Positions 18,690 through 26,858 of a stretch of DNA of 36,257 nucleotides are shown in pieces. The number at the start of each line of letters is the position of its first letter. Within the stretch, counting starts at the first letter, position 1. The DNA comes from an uncultured Curvibacter sp. (GTDB lineage: Bacteria > Pseudomonadota > Gammaproteobacteria > Burkholderiales > Burkholderiaceae_C). A program made the translations under genes and the position numbers. The stretch lies in the NCBI GenBank assembly GCA_903834975.1, contig CAILKX010000064.1:1-36257 (forward strand), in the 5' to 3' direction. The notes beneath the pieces are model-generated. The model saw only the letters and a list, made by a program, of their open reading frames with translations, had not been told where the DNA came from and ran no database searches.

Positions 18690-20519
18690 TTACAGAGGTG
18701 CTGATGCCGCGGCATAAACAGGTGCAGTAGGCACCTTGCGGCGGAACAAAACCAATTGGTCAAAGCGATCGGTTGGGCGCTGCAAGAGGCCCACGCTCTG
18801 CCACTCTGGGGAATCGACCACGTGGCTTAAGGAGGTCAGTCGCCAGGCGCACGAAGCGCCCATTAAGTCGCTTGGGGGGCTGCGTTCTGGGTTGTCTTGA
18901 ACGGGCACCAACCGCAAAGGGGCATAGTATTGAAAAGCGGCTATTTGGGCTCGGGTCAACCCGTCTTGTTCCACGCATTGTGTCTGGTTGGTTTGAGACG
19001 GCAAACCCATCCATTGCCGGGCCTGTTTGACCATGGGTTCATAGCTCAAGGCATAGTTCAATGCGGGCAACCACAAGGTCATGAACAAAACCCAAGCCAG
19101 CACGGTGCCACCGGCCGGGAGTACCAAACTTTTCCACAAGGCACTGCGGTGGCGTCCAATGCGCCAGGCCAATAACCAGGCATAAGCCAGGGTGGCCACC
19201 AGCGCCAAACAGAATTCTTGCCAAACCCAGTGGGGTGTAAAGCCCGGTGTCCGTCGGGCCACAGCGGCCGCGGCTGCAGCGGGACTCCCTGTGACCGCGG
19301 CAAACCAATAAAACCAAATCAGCAAGGCCAACAAGGCGAAGAAAAGCAAGGTGAACCAATCGATCAGAGCGCTCAAGCGGCGGTTCAGGGTCGGCAACGC
19401 AAAAGACGCCAAGGCGCACAAGGCAGGTAGGCCCAACAGCAAAGCCCTGTCCGCCGGCTGGGTGGTGCAGGCGCTGAACAAAGAAATCGCGACAAAGCCC
19501 AAAGGCATCGCCAGGTGGGTGGGCCAGCGCCAATGGCTCAATTGATGACGCCAACGCCAAAGGGACCACAACGCCAGCGGCCATGCGGGCCAGCCAAACC
19601 AGACCAACAACCGCAAAATGCCGTTGGCTTGAAAGGCATAGAACGGGTTGAGGACCCGCCAGGTAAACAGGCCCAGCCCCCATGAAAAGGCGAAAACACC
19701 GAGGCTGATCAAAACCATGAGCAGGGGCAGTCTGAGGGGAGAGGCCGAGAGGGCGCTCGTGGCGGAGGTCTCCCGCTTCAAGGCCACGACGCCAGCGCTG
19801 AGCAGCCCCAAGGCCAAAGCCACGCTGGGCGCGCCGCTCAGAGCCAAGGCCAGTAGGGCGAATTGAAACCCCACCAAGGGGCCCAAGGGTTGCCAGCCCG
19901 CCTTCGACGCTGAAGCCAGCGATGAAGCGGCATAAAACAAACCAGCGGTACTGCAGAGTTGGCACAAATAAGCGGTGGTTTCATGGCCCAGTTGGGCCAG
20001 GCCCAGACAGGCGAGCAGGGCCAGCAAAGCGCCATCGGCCAAGGTGCGTGCATAGTCTTTGGGGTGGGCCTCGCCGCCAAATGCAAAGGCCACGGGTTGG
20101 GCTTGGGGTTGGCTGGCCAACTGAACGACGGCTTGCCAACTCAGCCACAAGGTGGCGGGCAACAGCACCATGAACGGAATTCGGGCGGCGAAATCAACCG
20201 GCAGCGCGGGCAGCCCGAGCCAACCCAGAGCCGAGGTGAAGGCGCTGGCGCGGATGGCCCAAGCCCCGAGCCAGTAGCCCAACAAACCATCGCTTTCGGT
20301 GGGTAAGCCGCCCAGCAGGGGGTGCCACCAATCGGTCAAACCTCGAGCTAAGGCCAACATATAGCCAAATGAAGCCATGTCGGCGTTTTTCCAAGGGTCC
20401 CGCCCCAAAAACCCGGCCAGCACATAGGCCGCGCACAACATGACCAGCGCACTGCGAGGCAGGCGGCGCACGGCAGATTGGGCGACAAGGGCGGGCGACG
20501 GGGAGCGGGGGGATGTCAC
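18690..20519 (-). CDS. Large polytopic membrane protein, ArnT/PMT-like glycosyltransferase candidate
   Basis: The 609-residue protein is highly hydrophobic, with roughly a dozen membrane segments and a soluble C-terminal domain of about 110 residues (from about residue 490). Near the N-terminus, after the first membrane segment, it has GRDPWKNADMASFGYMLALARG. This is placed like the acidic first-loop motif of GT-C enzymes such as ArnT, which move lipid-linked sugars to lipid A or proteins. The family assignment rests on this and on overall topology, and I am only moderately sure. The start is a GTG with AAGG upstream; an in-frame ATG at codon 27 is the alternative. It precedes the MATE gene and may share its transcript. 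Confidence 0.65.
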   Translation of the reverse strand: MTSPRSPSPALVAQSAVRRLPRSALVMLCAAYVLAGFLGRDPWKNADMASFGYMLALARGLTDWWHPLLGGLPTESDGLLGYWLGAWAIRASAFTSALGWLGLPALPVDFAARIPFMVLLPATLWLSWQAVVQLASQPQAQPVAFAFGGEAHPKDYARTLADGALLALLACLGLAQLGHETTAYLCQLCSTAGLFYAASSLASASKAGWQPLGPLVGFQFALLALALSGAPSVALALGLLSAGVVALKRETSATSALSASPLRLPLLMVLISLGVFAFSWGLGLFTWRVLNPFYAFQANGILRLLVWFGWPAWPLALWSLWRWRHQLSHWRWPTHLAMPLGFVAISLFSACTTQPADRALLLGLPALCALASFALPTLNRRLSALIDWFTLLFFALLALLIWFYWFAAVTGSPAAAAAAVARRTPGFTPHWVWQEFCLALVATLAYAWLLAWRIGRHRSALWKSLVLPAGGTVLAWVLFMTLWLPALNYALSYEPMVKQARQWMGLPSQTNQTQCVEQDGLTRAQIAAFQYYAPLRLVPVQDNPERSPPSDLMGASCAWRLTSLSHVVDSPEWQSVGLLQRPTDRFDQLVLFRRKVPTAPVYAAASAPL

Positions 20520-20547
20520 GCTGGGACCTTGAAAAGAGGGGCTGAAA

Positions 20548-20578
20548 ACAAAAAAGGCAGCACGGTCAACGAGCTGCC
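20548..20578 (-). terminator. intrinsic terminator downstream of rpmE2
   Basis: On the minus strand GGCAGC and GCTGCC (20578-20556) form a 6-bp GC-rich stem directly followed by TTTTTTGTTTT. A second perfect 7-bp hairpin, AGCCACC/GGTGGCT at 20594-20613, precedes it without a T-run. Confidence 0.8.
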
Positions 20579-20628
20579 TGGGTTTGCCGGATGAGCCACC
20601 AAAAAGGGTGGCTTAGGCAGTTTGCAAA

Positions 20629-20895
20629 TTACTTTGCAATCGTGGTGGTCTTGCCAAAACGGTTGCGGAATTTTTCCACGCGGCCGCCCATATTGTCCAC
20701 GGATTTTTGGGTGCCCGTGTAGAAGGGATGGGATTCGCTGGAAGTATCGAGCTTGTAGAGGGGCAGTTCGCGGCCGTCTTCGGTGGTGCCCATTTCTTTG
20801 GTGTTCACGCAGGAACGGGTCACGAATTTGAAGCCGTTGGACAAGTCAACGAACAAGACTTCGCGGTAATTGGGGTGAATGCCTTCTTTGGCCAT
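20629..20895 (-). CDS. rpmE2: 50S ribosomal protein L31, type B (zinc-free)
   Basis: The 88-residue protein matches type-B L31: [19 protein letters not shown] at the N-terminus, then [25 protein letters not shown] and VEKFRNRFG. It has one cysteine and lacks the CxxC zinc motif of type-A L31, so it is the C-minus form that in other bacteria can replace the zinc-containing paralogue when zinc is scarce. The ATG at 20895 has an AAGGAAG ribosome binding site; a longer in-frame extension upstream has no match to the family. It lies downstream of rho on the same strand and ends at a good intrinsic terminator. Confidence 0.96.
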   Translation of the reverse strand: MAKEGIHPNYREVLFVDLSNGFKFVTRSCVNTKEMGTTEDGRELPLYKLDTSSESHPFYTGTQKSVDNMGGRVEKFRNRFGKTTTIAK

Positions 20896-20978
20896 GTCGT
20901 ACTTCCTTCTTCCATTTAAGGTGTCGTTGCGGTAGCCACTGCACACCCGCTGCACAGCACTTTCCACTAAAGCCCACG

Positions 20979-20990
20979 ATTATCGCATTT
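20979..20990 (-). promoter_or_regulatory. possible extended -10 promoter for rpmE2
   Basis: On the minus strand TGCGATAAT just downstream of the rho stop codon matches an extended -10 element (TGnTATAAT-like). No good -35 hexamer is visible because that position falls in the GC-rich end of rho. It would give rpmE2 transcription independent of rho. Confidence 0.35.
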
Positions 20991-20991
20991 T

Positions 20992-22254
20992 TTAGCCGCC
21001 GCGGCGCATCATGTCGAAGAAATCGACATTCGTCTTGGTGGCTTTCATGTTTTTGATCATCAATTCCATGGATTCGATTTCGTCCATGTTGTACATGAAT
21101 TGGCGCAGGATGCGTGTTTTTTGCAGAACTTCGGGTTGCAAAAGCATTTCTTCCTTGCGGGTACCGCTTTTGTTGAGTTCGATGGCCGGGAACACACGCT
21201 TTTCATAAAGGCGGCGGTTCAGGTGAATTTCGCAGTTGCCGGTGCCCTTGAATTCTTCAAAAATCACTTCGTCCATGCGGCTTCCCGTATCGACCAAAGC
21301 CGTGGCGATGATGGTCAGTGAGCCGCCTTCTTCGACATTGCGCGCTGCGCCAAAGAAGCGCTTTGGGCGTTGCAGGGCATTGGCATCGACACCGCCTGAC
21401 AAGACCTTGCCGGACGAGGGAACAACGTTGTTGTAGGCGCGGGCCAGACGGGTGATGGAGTCGAGCAGGATGACCACGTCTTTTTTCAGCTCCACCAAGC
21501 GCTTGGCGCGTTCGATCACCATTTCGGCCACGTGAACGTGGCGAGCGGCGGGCTCGTCAAAAGTGGAAGCAATGATTTCACCTTTGACCGAGCGCTGCAT
21601 TTCGGTCACTTCTTCTGGGCGCTCGTCGACCAACAGCACCATCAAATGCACATCCGGATTGTTGGCGGTGATGGCGTGGGCAATGTGTTGCATCATCACG
21701 GTCTTGCCGCTCTTGGGCGGTGCCACGATCAAGGCCCGTTGGCCTCGGCCAATTGGGGCAATGATGTCGATGATGCGGCCGGTGATGTTTTCTTCGCCCT
21801 TGATGTCGCGCTCCAAGCGCATTTGTTCTTTGGGGAACAGGGGCGTCAAATTTTCAAACATCACCTTGTGTTTGTTTTGCTCGGCGGGACCGCCATTCAC
21901 GGAATCGAGCTTGGTCAAAGCAAAGTAGCGTTCGCCGTCTTTTGGGGTACGCACTTCGCCTTCGATCATGTCGCCGGTGTGCAAGTTGAAGCGACGCACT
22001 TGGCTGGGCGAAATGTAGATGTCGTCGGTGCTGGCGGTGTAGCTGGTATCGGGGCTGCGCAGAAAGCCAAAACCGTCGGGCAAGATTTCAAGAACGCCGT
22101 CAGCAAACACCTGTTCGCCAGCTTTGGCGCGCTTTTTAATGATGGCAAACATCAATTCTTGTTTGCGCATGCGGCCCGTGTTTTCGATTTCGAGCTCTTC
22201 GGCTTGTTTGAGCACTTCGGAAACGTGAAGGGCTTTGAGTTCGTTCAAATGCAT
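20992..22254 (-). CDS. rho: Transcription termination factor Rho
   Basis: Rho is the hexameric RNA helicase that terminates untranslated transcripts. The 420-residue protein matches the E. coli length of 419. It has the N-terminal Rho-N helical region ([20 protein letters not shown]), the cold-shock-like RNA-binding domain with [12 protein letters not shown], and the ATPase core with P-loop APPKSGKT at 178-185, [13 protein letters not shown], and [14 protein letters not shown]. The Q-loop/R-loop region is [23 protein letters not shown] chose the ATG at 22254 over an in-frame TTG seven codons upstream because AGGA lies at the right distance and the family starts here. A 310-bp leader precedes it. 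Confidence 0.97.
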   Translation of the reverse strand: MHLNELKALHVSEVLKQAEELEIENTGRMRKQELMFAIIKKRAKAGEQVFADGVLEILPDGFGFLRSPDTSYTASTDDIYISPSQVRRFNLHTGDMIEGEVRTPKDGERYFALTKLDSVNGGPAEQNKHKVMFENLTPLFPKEQMRLERDIKGEENITGRIIDIIAPIGRGQRALIVAPPKSGKTVMMQHIAHAITANNPDVHLMVLLVDERPEEVTEMQRSVKGEIIASTFDEPAARHVHVAEMVIERAKRLVELKKDVVILLDSITRLARAYNNVVPSSGKVLSGGVDANALQRPKRFFGAARNVEEGGSLTIIATALVDTGSRMDEVIFEEFKGTGNCEIHLNRRLYEKRVFPAIELNKSGTRKEEMLLQPEVLQKTRILRQFMYNMDEIESMELMIKNMKATKTNVDFFDMMRRGG

Positions 22255-22564
22255 GGAGAGGTCCTGTTGGGACAAAACCCTTGCGGGGTTTAAAAAAGGG
22301 GGAAAGCCTGAGAAGGGGCTCGGTGCTGTGTGAGCGATTCGAGCAAGCCACTGGGGCCAAATGTCTGATCAAGAACAGGGTGGGTTCGTGTCGACGGGGG
22401 AATTATGACAGGAAATGGCGAGCGATCGTCAGGGCGGTGATGGGCTTCATGGGGCCCAGCCTTCAAACCCGCTTCACGGAGGCTTCACGGCGCCTTCTTT
22501 TGAAAGAGAAGCGCCGGGGTCTTTGGCGCTTTAATCCGATCCGTTTTTGGCCTTTTGGCCGAGA
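22255..22564. other. 310-bp gap between trxA and rho: rho leader
   Basis: No convincing gene is visible. At the trxA side it contains the palindrome GGCCTTTTGGCC (22549-22560) and a terminator hairpin (22500-22531). The rest should hold the rho promoter and 5' untranslated leader. It includes a short direct repeat, gcttcacgg (about 22470-22490). Rho in E. coli controls its own synthesis through a leader; a comparable role here is only inferred. Confidence 0.5.
22500..22531 (-). terminator. intrinsic terminator downstream of trxA
   Basis: On the minus strand AAGCGCC (22531-22525) and GGCGCTT (22515-22509) form a 7-bp stem with a 9-nt loop, followed by CTCTTTC. The T-run is interrupted, so strength is moderate. 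Confidence 0.6.
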
Positions 22565-22897
22565 TCAGGCCAGGTTTTGGTCGATAAAGCTGGTCAAGGC
22601 GGCTTTGTTCAAAGCGCCGACTTTGGTGGCGGCCAAGGTGCCGTTTTTGAAAATCATCAAAGTGGGGATGCCACGGATGCCAAACTTGCCGGGCACGTCG
22701 CGGTTTTCGTCCACATTCATTTTGGCGATTTGCAATTTGCCAGCGTAGCTGGTGGCCACTTCGTCCAGAATGGGGGCGATCATTTTGCAGGGGCCGCACC
22801 ATTCGGCCCAGTAGTCCACCAAAACGGGGGTGGTCGATTGCAAGACGTCGGCTTCAAAAGACGCATCTGAAACATGCTTGATCAAGTCGTTGGCCAT
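22565..22897 (-). CDS. trxA: Thioredoxin 1
   Basis: TrxA is the general cytoplasmic protein disulfide reductase, reduced by thioredoxin reductase. The 110-residue protein has the WCGPC active site with C34 and C37, the conserved buried aspartate region ([10 protein letters not shown]), the NVDEN loop and the cis-proline loop [14 protein letters not shown]. An AAGGAA ribosome binding site precedes the ATG. It lies upstream of rho in the same direction, as trxA-rho does in E. coli, and is separated from rho by a terminator hairpin. Confidence 0.98.
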   Translation of the reverse strand: MANDLIKHVSDASFEADVLQSTTPVLVDYWAEWCGPCKMIAPILDEVATSYAGKLQIAKMNVDENRDVPGKFGIRGIPTLMIFKNGTLAATKVGALNKAALTSFIDQNLA

Positions 22898-23010
22898 GAT
22901 TTTTCCTTGAGGGGTCTGGATGGGTTGAGTGTTGTGGTGTTTGTATTTGCCGCAGCGGGGGGCGCTAACGATACAGTGGCATTATTTTGACAGAAACCAA
23001 GTTCTCTTTG

Positions 23011-24408
23011 ATGCCCAATGCGACGAATGTGAAGAATGTGACAAATCTTTCAAATCCACCGATTTTGGTGATTGGCGCAGGGCCAGCCGGGTTGATGGCC
23101 GCTGACGTGCTGTCACAAGCGGGGCAGCAGGTGGTCGTTTTTGACGCCATGCCTTCGGTAGGCCGCAAATTTTTGCTGGCGGGCAAGGGCGGGTTGAACT
23201 TAACCCACAGCGAACCGCTGTCCCCATTTCTCAGCCGTTATCGGGCCGGAAACGCGCCTTCTTCTTTGTCGGCTAATACGTCAGCTAATACGTCAGCTAA
23301 TTCGTCAGCTAATTCAACTGCTCAGTTGCCCGCATCCTTGTTAAGTGCCTTGGGCGTTTTTGATGGTCCTGCCGTTCGTGCTTGGGCCGAATCCCTGGGT
23401 ATCTCGACCTTTGTGGGCAGTTCTGGACGGGTCTTTCCGACCGACATGAAGGCCGCGCCCCTGCTTCGGGCTTGGCTACAACGCCTGCGGTCGGCGGGGG
23501 TGATTTTTCACATGCGGCACCGTTGGTCGGGGCACTGCGAGCCTGTTCCTTCGGATGACCTTAACGGCGCAACACAATGGCAACTTGGCTTTCAAACCCC
23601 GAAGGGGGATGTGAAGCAAACGGCCAAAGTGGTCGTATTGGCTTTGGGGGGCGCCAGCTGGGCCCGTTTGGGCTCCGACGGCGCTTGGTGGCCTTGGCTG
23701 GAAGCCAAAGGGGTGTTACTCAACCCTTTAAAACCCTCTAATTGTGGGTTTGAAGTGAAGGGGGGGTGGTCGCCCTATTTTGCCGAACGTTTTGCAGGCC
23801 AACCTTTCAAATCGGTGAGCCTGCGCTGGGGGTATTTTGAGCGGCGGGGCGAATTCGTGGCAACCCAGCAGGGGGTCGAAGGCAGTTTGATCTACGCCGT
23901 TTCTGCCTTTTTGAGGGCGGCCATTGAGCAAACGGGTCAAGCCACCTTCGAGCTCGATTTGCTGCCTGACCACCCTCTGGAGCGGGTGCAAAAAGAGGTG
24001 AATCACCCCCGAGGTGCCCGCTCATTGGCCAATCACCTAAAAAGTCGTCTTGGGCTGGAAGGCATCAAGTTGGCGTTGTTGGTCGAACATCTTGGCCGCG
24101 ACGGTTTGAGCGACCCACATCGCTTGGCTCAGGCCATCAAGGCGCTGCCCATGACCTTGAGCGCAACACGCCCGATCGACGAGGCCATCAGTACCGCGGG
24201 TGGGGTGAGTTTCGAGGCTTTGCAAAATGAACCCGCATCGAATTCCACGGGCTTTGAGTTGAAGGCTTTACCGGGCGTGTTTTGCGCTGGCGAAATGCTC
24301 GATTGGGAAGCGCCGACCGGCGGCTATTTGCTGACGGCTTGCTTGGCGACCGGTAAAGCCGCTGGTGAGGGTGTGCTGCGGCATTTGAAAAAACACCCGC
24401 AAAGTTGA
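23011..24408 (+). CDS. NAD(P)/FAD-dependent oxidoreductase, HI0933-like flavoprotein (TIGR03862 type)
   Basis: The 465-residue protein has an N-terminal Rossmann motif IGAGPAGLMAADVLSQAG at about residues 20-37, the family stretch VGRKFLLAGKGGLNLTHSE, and the C-terminal GVFCAGEMLDWEAPTGGYLLTACLATG segment that closes the FAD site. The reaction is unknown for this family. I prefer the ATG at 23011; an in-frame TTG at 22987 is possible, and neither has a clear ribosome binding site. An unusual low-complexity insert follows the first domain, encoded by a 12-bp tandem repeat at 23269-23316 (Ser-Ala-Asn-Thr/Ser repeated four times). It is divergent from trxA and ends just before the 4.5S RNA gene on the opposite strand. 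Confidence 0.85.
   Translation: MPNATNVKNVTNLSNPPILVIGAGPAGLMAADVLSQAGQQVVVFDAMPSVGRKFLLAGKGGLNLTHSEPLSPFLSRYRAGNAPSSLSANTSANTSANSSANSTAQLPASLLSALGVFDGPAVRAWAESLGISTFVGSSGRVFPTDMKAAPLLRAWLQRLRSAGVIFHMRHRWSGHCEPVPSDDLNGATQWQLGFQTPKGDVKQTAKVVVLALGGASWARLGSDGAWWPWLEAKGVLLNPLKPSNCGFEVKGGWSPYFAERFAGQPFKSVSLRWGYFERRGEFVATQQGVEGSLIYAVSAFLRAAIEQTGQATFELDLLPDHPLERVQKEVNHPRGARSLANHLKSRLGLEGIKLALLVEHLGRDGLSDPHRLAQAIKALPMTLSATRPIDEAISTAGGVSFEALQNEPASNSTGFELKALPGVFCAGEMLDWEAPTGGYLLTACLATGKAAGEGVLRHLKKHPQS
23269..23316. repeat. four 12-bp tandem repeats within the flavoprotein gene
   Basis: Units of tcagctaatacg type (23269, 23281, 23293, 23305) differ by one or two bases and encode SANT/SANS four times. 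The array keeps the reading frame and lies in a loop region of the protein. Confidence 0.85.
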
Positions 24409-24411
24409 CGA

Positions 24412-24503
24412 GCCTGACCCCGGCACTGACGCCACAGTTAGGGCTGCTTGGTTCCCCACCTGACCCGGTTGGCTGCTTTGCCATGCGGGGAGGCCCGTCA
24501 GTT
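24412..24503 (-). ncRNA. ffs: signal recognition particle 4.5S RNA (small bacterial type)
   Basis: On the minus strand the region contains the universally conserved SRP domain IV: GGGTCAGGTGG, tetraloop GGAA, then CCAAGCAGCCC. This corresponds base for base to the E. coli GTCAGGTCC-GGAA-GGAAGCAGCC hairpin with its asymmetric and symmetric loops. The ends pair as CTGAC (24501-24497) with GTCAG (24418-24414), next to a CCCC/GGGG helix, closing one long hairpin of about 92 nt. The RNA pairs with Ffh for cotranslational targeting of membrane proteins. Exact ends are estimates. The gene is divergent from dnaX. Confidence 0.92.
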
Positions 24504-24507
24504 TGAG

Positions 24508-24539
24508 ATTGTAGGCCAGGTCAAGCCCTAGAATGTCAA
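24508..24539 (-). promoter_or_regulatory. probable promoter of the 4.5S RNA gene
   Basis: On the minus strand TACAAT (24513-24508) lies 5-7 nt before the inferred RNA 5' end. A perfect TTGACA (24539-24534) lies 20 bp upstream of it, which is longer than optimal spacing. The -35 hexamer abuts the dnaX start codon. Confidence 0.5.
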
Positions 24540-24541
24540 CC

Positions 24542-26431
24542 ATGTCTTACCTTGTGCTTGCCCGTAAATACCGTCCGCGAAAATTTGCCGAAATGGTGGG
24601 GCAAGAGCATGTCGTTAAAGCACTGACCAACGCGCTGCAAACCCAGCGTTTGCACCACGCTTATTTGTTCACCGGCACCCGGGGCGTGGGCAAGACCACG
24701 GTGTCGCGGATTTTGGCCAAATCGCTGAATTGCATGGGCGTGGATGGCCAAGGCGGCATCACCGACGAGCCCTGCGGCGTCTGTCAGGCTTGTACCGACA
24801 TCGACAGCGGCCGTTTTGTCGATTACACCGAACTCGACGCGGCTTCGAACCGCAGCGTGGATGAGGTCCAAGCCCTCTTGGAGCAGGCTGTTTACAAACC
24901 CGTGCAAGGCCGCTTCAAGGTCTTCATGATCGATGAAGTGCACATGCTGACGGGCCATGCCTTCAACGCCATGCTGAAAACCTTGGAGGAGCCCCCCGAG
25001 TACCTGAAGTTTGTGCTCGCGACGACCGACCCTCAAAAAGTGCCGGTGACGGTTTTGTCGCGTTGCTTGCAATTCAATCTGCGTCCGATGGCGCCCGAAA
25101 CCGTGTTATCGCACTTGGGGCAGGTGTTGAAAGCCGAGGCGGTGCCCGCTGAAGTGGGCGCGTTGAGGTTGCTCGCCAGAGCGGCACGAGGCTCCATGCG
25201 CGATGCTTTGTCGCTCACCGACCAGGCCATTGCGTTTGGCAATGGCGAGTTGCAAGAATCCGCTGTGCGCCAGATGCTTGGCAGCGTGGACCGCAGCCAT
25301 GTTTTCAACCTCATCGATGCCTTGGCTTTGGGTGATGGCCCCCGTTTGCTGGGCACTTTAGACACCCTGCGTTTGCACGGTTTTTCACCAGCCTCGACCT
25401 TGGAAGACATGACCGAAGTCTTGCAGCGCATGGCGGTTTATCAAACGCTCAACCGGGCGGGCCAACAACGCCCCGAGGCGGACGAAACCGACCCCGAGGC
25501 CACCGAAACCCAACGGCTGGCGTTGTTGATGCCCGTCGATGAAACCCAGTTGCTGTACAGCCTGTGCTTGCATGGCCGCGCCGAGTTGGGCTTGGCCCCT
25601 GACGAACACGCTGCCTTGACGATGGTTCTGCTGCGTTTGCTGGCATTCAAAGCCCCGGAGACGTCACAAGTCTCTCCAGTGGTGGTTGCTGAAAAAAAAA
25701 CACTGAATTTTGAAACTGCTGCGTCGACTAAAACCCCAACGACCGATTCCTTAACGACTGAATCCTTAGCGCCTGAATCTCCACCTGGGCCAAGATCGTC
25801 GCTTCCATCACATGAGGCGCTTGCGTCACATGAGGCTCTTGCGTCACAGGGTTCTCTGGGGTCTTCTGCGTCCAATCAGAAGGACTCACCACCAGTAGCT
25901 GCGCCTCAATGGGTGGCTGTGCCGGTGCGTCAACAGCCAGAGTCGACCCACGAGCGCGGCGCTCGCTATGACATTGCCACTGCCGCGCGGGTGCCCGCTC
26001 GGTTTACCGATACCGAGGACGGCCCTGTTTGGTTCGAAGCCGTGCAACAACTCATCGCTTCTGAATCCATCACCGCCCTGGTGCGTGAGTTGGCGCTGCA
26101 ATCTCAATTAATGGCCCGCAGCCCCGATGCCCACTGGCATTTGCGGGTGGAGCGCGAATCGCTCAATCAGACGGCAACCCGCGAGCGATTGGCGCTGGCG
26201 TTGAAAGAAGCCGGCTTGGCCTCAAGCCTCTCAGTAGAGCTGGGCGCGGTGAGTGATACCCCCGCCAGACGCTTGGCGCATGCCGCGGCGGAGCGGCAGG
26301 CGCAGGCGGAAGCGTTGGTCATGGGCCACCCTTTTGTGCAAAACATGATGCAAAATTTTGGCGCGAAAATAGTCCCCGGCAGCATTCAAGTCAGCAAAGA
26401 CGCGGCAGCGCTTCAAGCCGAGTCCCTCTAA
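24542..26431 (+). CDS. dnaX: DNA polymerase III subunits gamma and tau
   Basis: DnaX is the clamp-loader ATPase; full-length tau also binds the polymerase and DnaB helicase. The 629-residue protein has MSYLVLARKYRPRKFAEMVGQ, Walker A GTRGVGKTT, a four-cysteine zinc module (LNCMG, CGVCQAC), Walker B-type MIDEVHML, sensor LATTDPQKVPVTVLSRCLQF, and sensor 2 GSMRDALSLTDQAIAFG. Domains I-III run to about residue 370. A low-complexity linker of about 110 residues and the tau-specific C-terminal domains follow. The ATG at 24542 is preferred over one at 24533 by family alignment. An A9 run at 25692-25700, codons 384-386, lies exactly at the domain III/linker boundary, with stops close behind in both other frames. 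Confidence 0.96.
   Translation: MSYLVLARKYRPRKFAEMVGQEHVVKALTNALQTQRLHHAYLFTGTRGVGKTTVSRILAKSLNCMGVDGQGGITDEPCGVCQACTDIDSGRFVDYTELDAASNRSVDEVQALLEQAVYKPVQGRFKVFMIDEVHMLTGHAFNAMLKTLEEPPEYLKFVLATTDPQKVPVTVLSRCLQFNLRPMAPETVLSHLGQVLKAEAVPAEVGALRLLARAARGSMRDALSLTDQAIAFGNGELQESAVRQMLGSVDRSHVFNLIDALALGDGPRLLGTLDTLRLHGFSPASTLEDMTEVLQRMAVYQTLNRAGQQRPEADETDPEATETQRLALLMPVDETQLLYSLCLHGRAELGLAPDEHAALTMVLLRLLAFKAPETSQVSPVVVAEKKTLNFETAASTKTPTTDSLTTESLAPESPPGPRSSLPSHEALASHEALASQGSLGSSASNQKDSPPVAAPQWVAVPVRQQPESTHERGARYDIATAARVPARFTDTEDGPVWFEAVQQLIASESITALVRELALQSQLMARSPDAHWHLRVERESLNQTATRERLALALKEAGLASSLSVELGAVSDTPARRLAHAAAERQAQAEALVMGHPFVQNMMQNFGAKIVPGSIQVSKDAAALQAESL
25692..25713 (+). promoter_or_regulatory. 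A9 slippery run in dnaX with immediate out-of-frame stops
   Basis: Nine consecutive A (25692-25700) follow G25691. In the -1 frame the ribosome reads N-T-E-F and stops at TGA 25711-25713, giving 390 residues. In the +1 frame it reads H and stops at TGA 25704-25706, giving 387 residues. Either product would keep clamp-loader domains I-III only, like the gamma subunit. Confidence 0.6.
25808..25861. repeat. 18-bp tandem repeats in the dnaX linker
   Basis: tcacatgaggcgcttgcg (25808) is repeated at 25826 with one change and partly at 25844, encoding SHEALA, SHEALA, SQGSLG. A looser 15-bp periodicity (gattccttaacgact-like units) lies just upstream at about 25744-25788. Confidence 0.75.
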
Positions 26432-26478
26432 ACTGAGTCACCCTCATTTCATTCTCAATCCCACATTAGGAAACGACT

Positions 26479-26811
26479 ATGTTCAACAAAGGTCAATTGG
26501 CAGGTCTCATGAAGCAGGCCCAGGCCATGCAAGACAACCTCAAAAAAGCCCAGGACGAACTCGCCAACATCGAAGTCGAAGGCGAATCAGGTTCTGGCAT
26601 GGTCAAGGTGTTGATGACCTGCAAGCACAATGTCCGCCGCGTCACCATCGACCCCAGTTTGTTGGCCGACGACAAAGACCTGCTGGAAGACCTGGTGGCA
26701 GCCGCTTTCAACGACGCGGTGCGCAAGGTGGAAGTCACCAGCGAACAAAAAATGGGCAAGATCACCGCCGGGATGCCAGGTTTGCCAGGTGGCATGAAGT
26801 TGCCCTTTTAA
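26479..26811 (+). CDS. ybaB: YbaB/EbfC family nucleoid-associated protein
   Basis: The 110-residue protein matches the small dimeric DNA-binding YbaB/EbfC family: an N-terminal helix [21 protein letters not shown], the [22 protein letters not shown] strand region, [17 protein letters not shown], and a Gly/Met/Pro-rich C-terminus. TTAGGAAA upstream provides a ribosome binding site. It sits between dnaX and recR, the same order as in E. coli and most proteobacteria, and probably forms an operon with them. Confidence 0.96.
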   Translation: MFNKGQLAGLMKQAQAMQDNLKKAQDELANIEVEGESGSGMVKVLMTCKHNVRRVTIDPSLLADDKDLLEDLVAAAFNDAVRKVEVTSEQKMGKITAGMPGLPGGMKLPF

Positions 26812-26858
26812 GAACATCCCATTAGCCGAGCAAAGGGTCAGAACAGAGTGATCTCAGA

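Noticed and set aside
19039-19965. 308-codon frame overlapping the large membrane protein gene in another frame of the same strand
   Set aside because: The 609-codon frame has regular hydrophobic membrane segments and spans the whole region; the shorter frame is a shadow.
20594-20613. Second terminator after rpmE2
   Set aside because: The 7-bp hairpin is perfect but has no following T-run on the minus strand; the T-run belongs to the hairpin at 20556-20578.
25692-25700. dnaX as a frameshifted pseudogene
   Set aside because: The zero frame continues through the A9 run to a full-length 629-residue protein with a plausible tau C-terminus.
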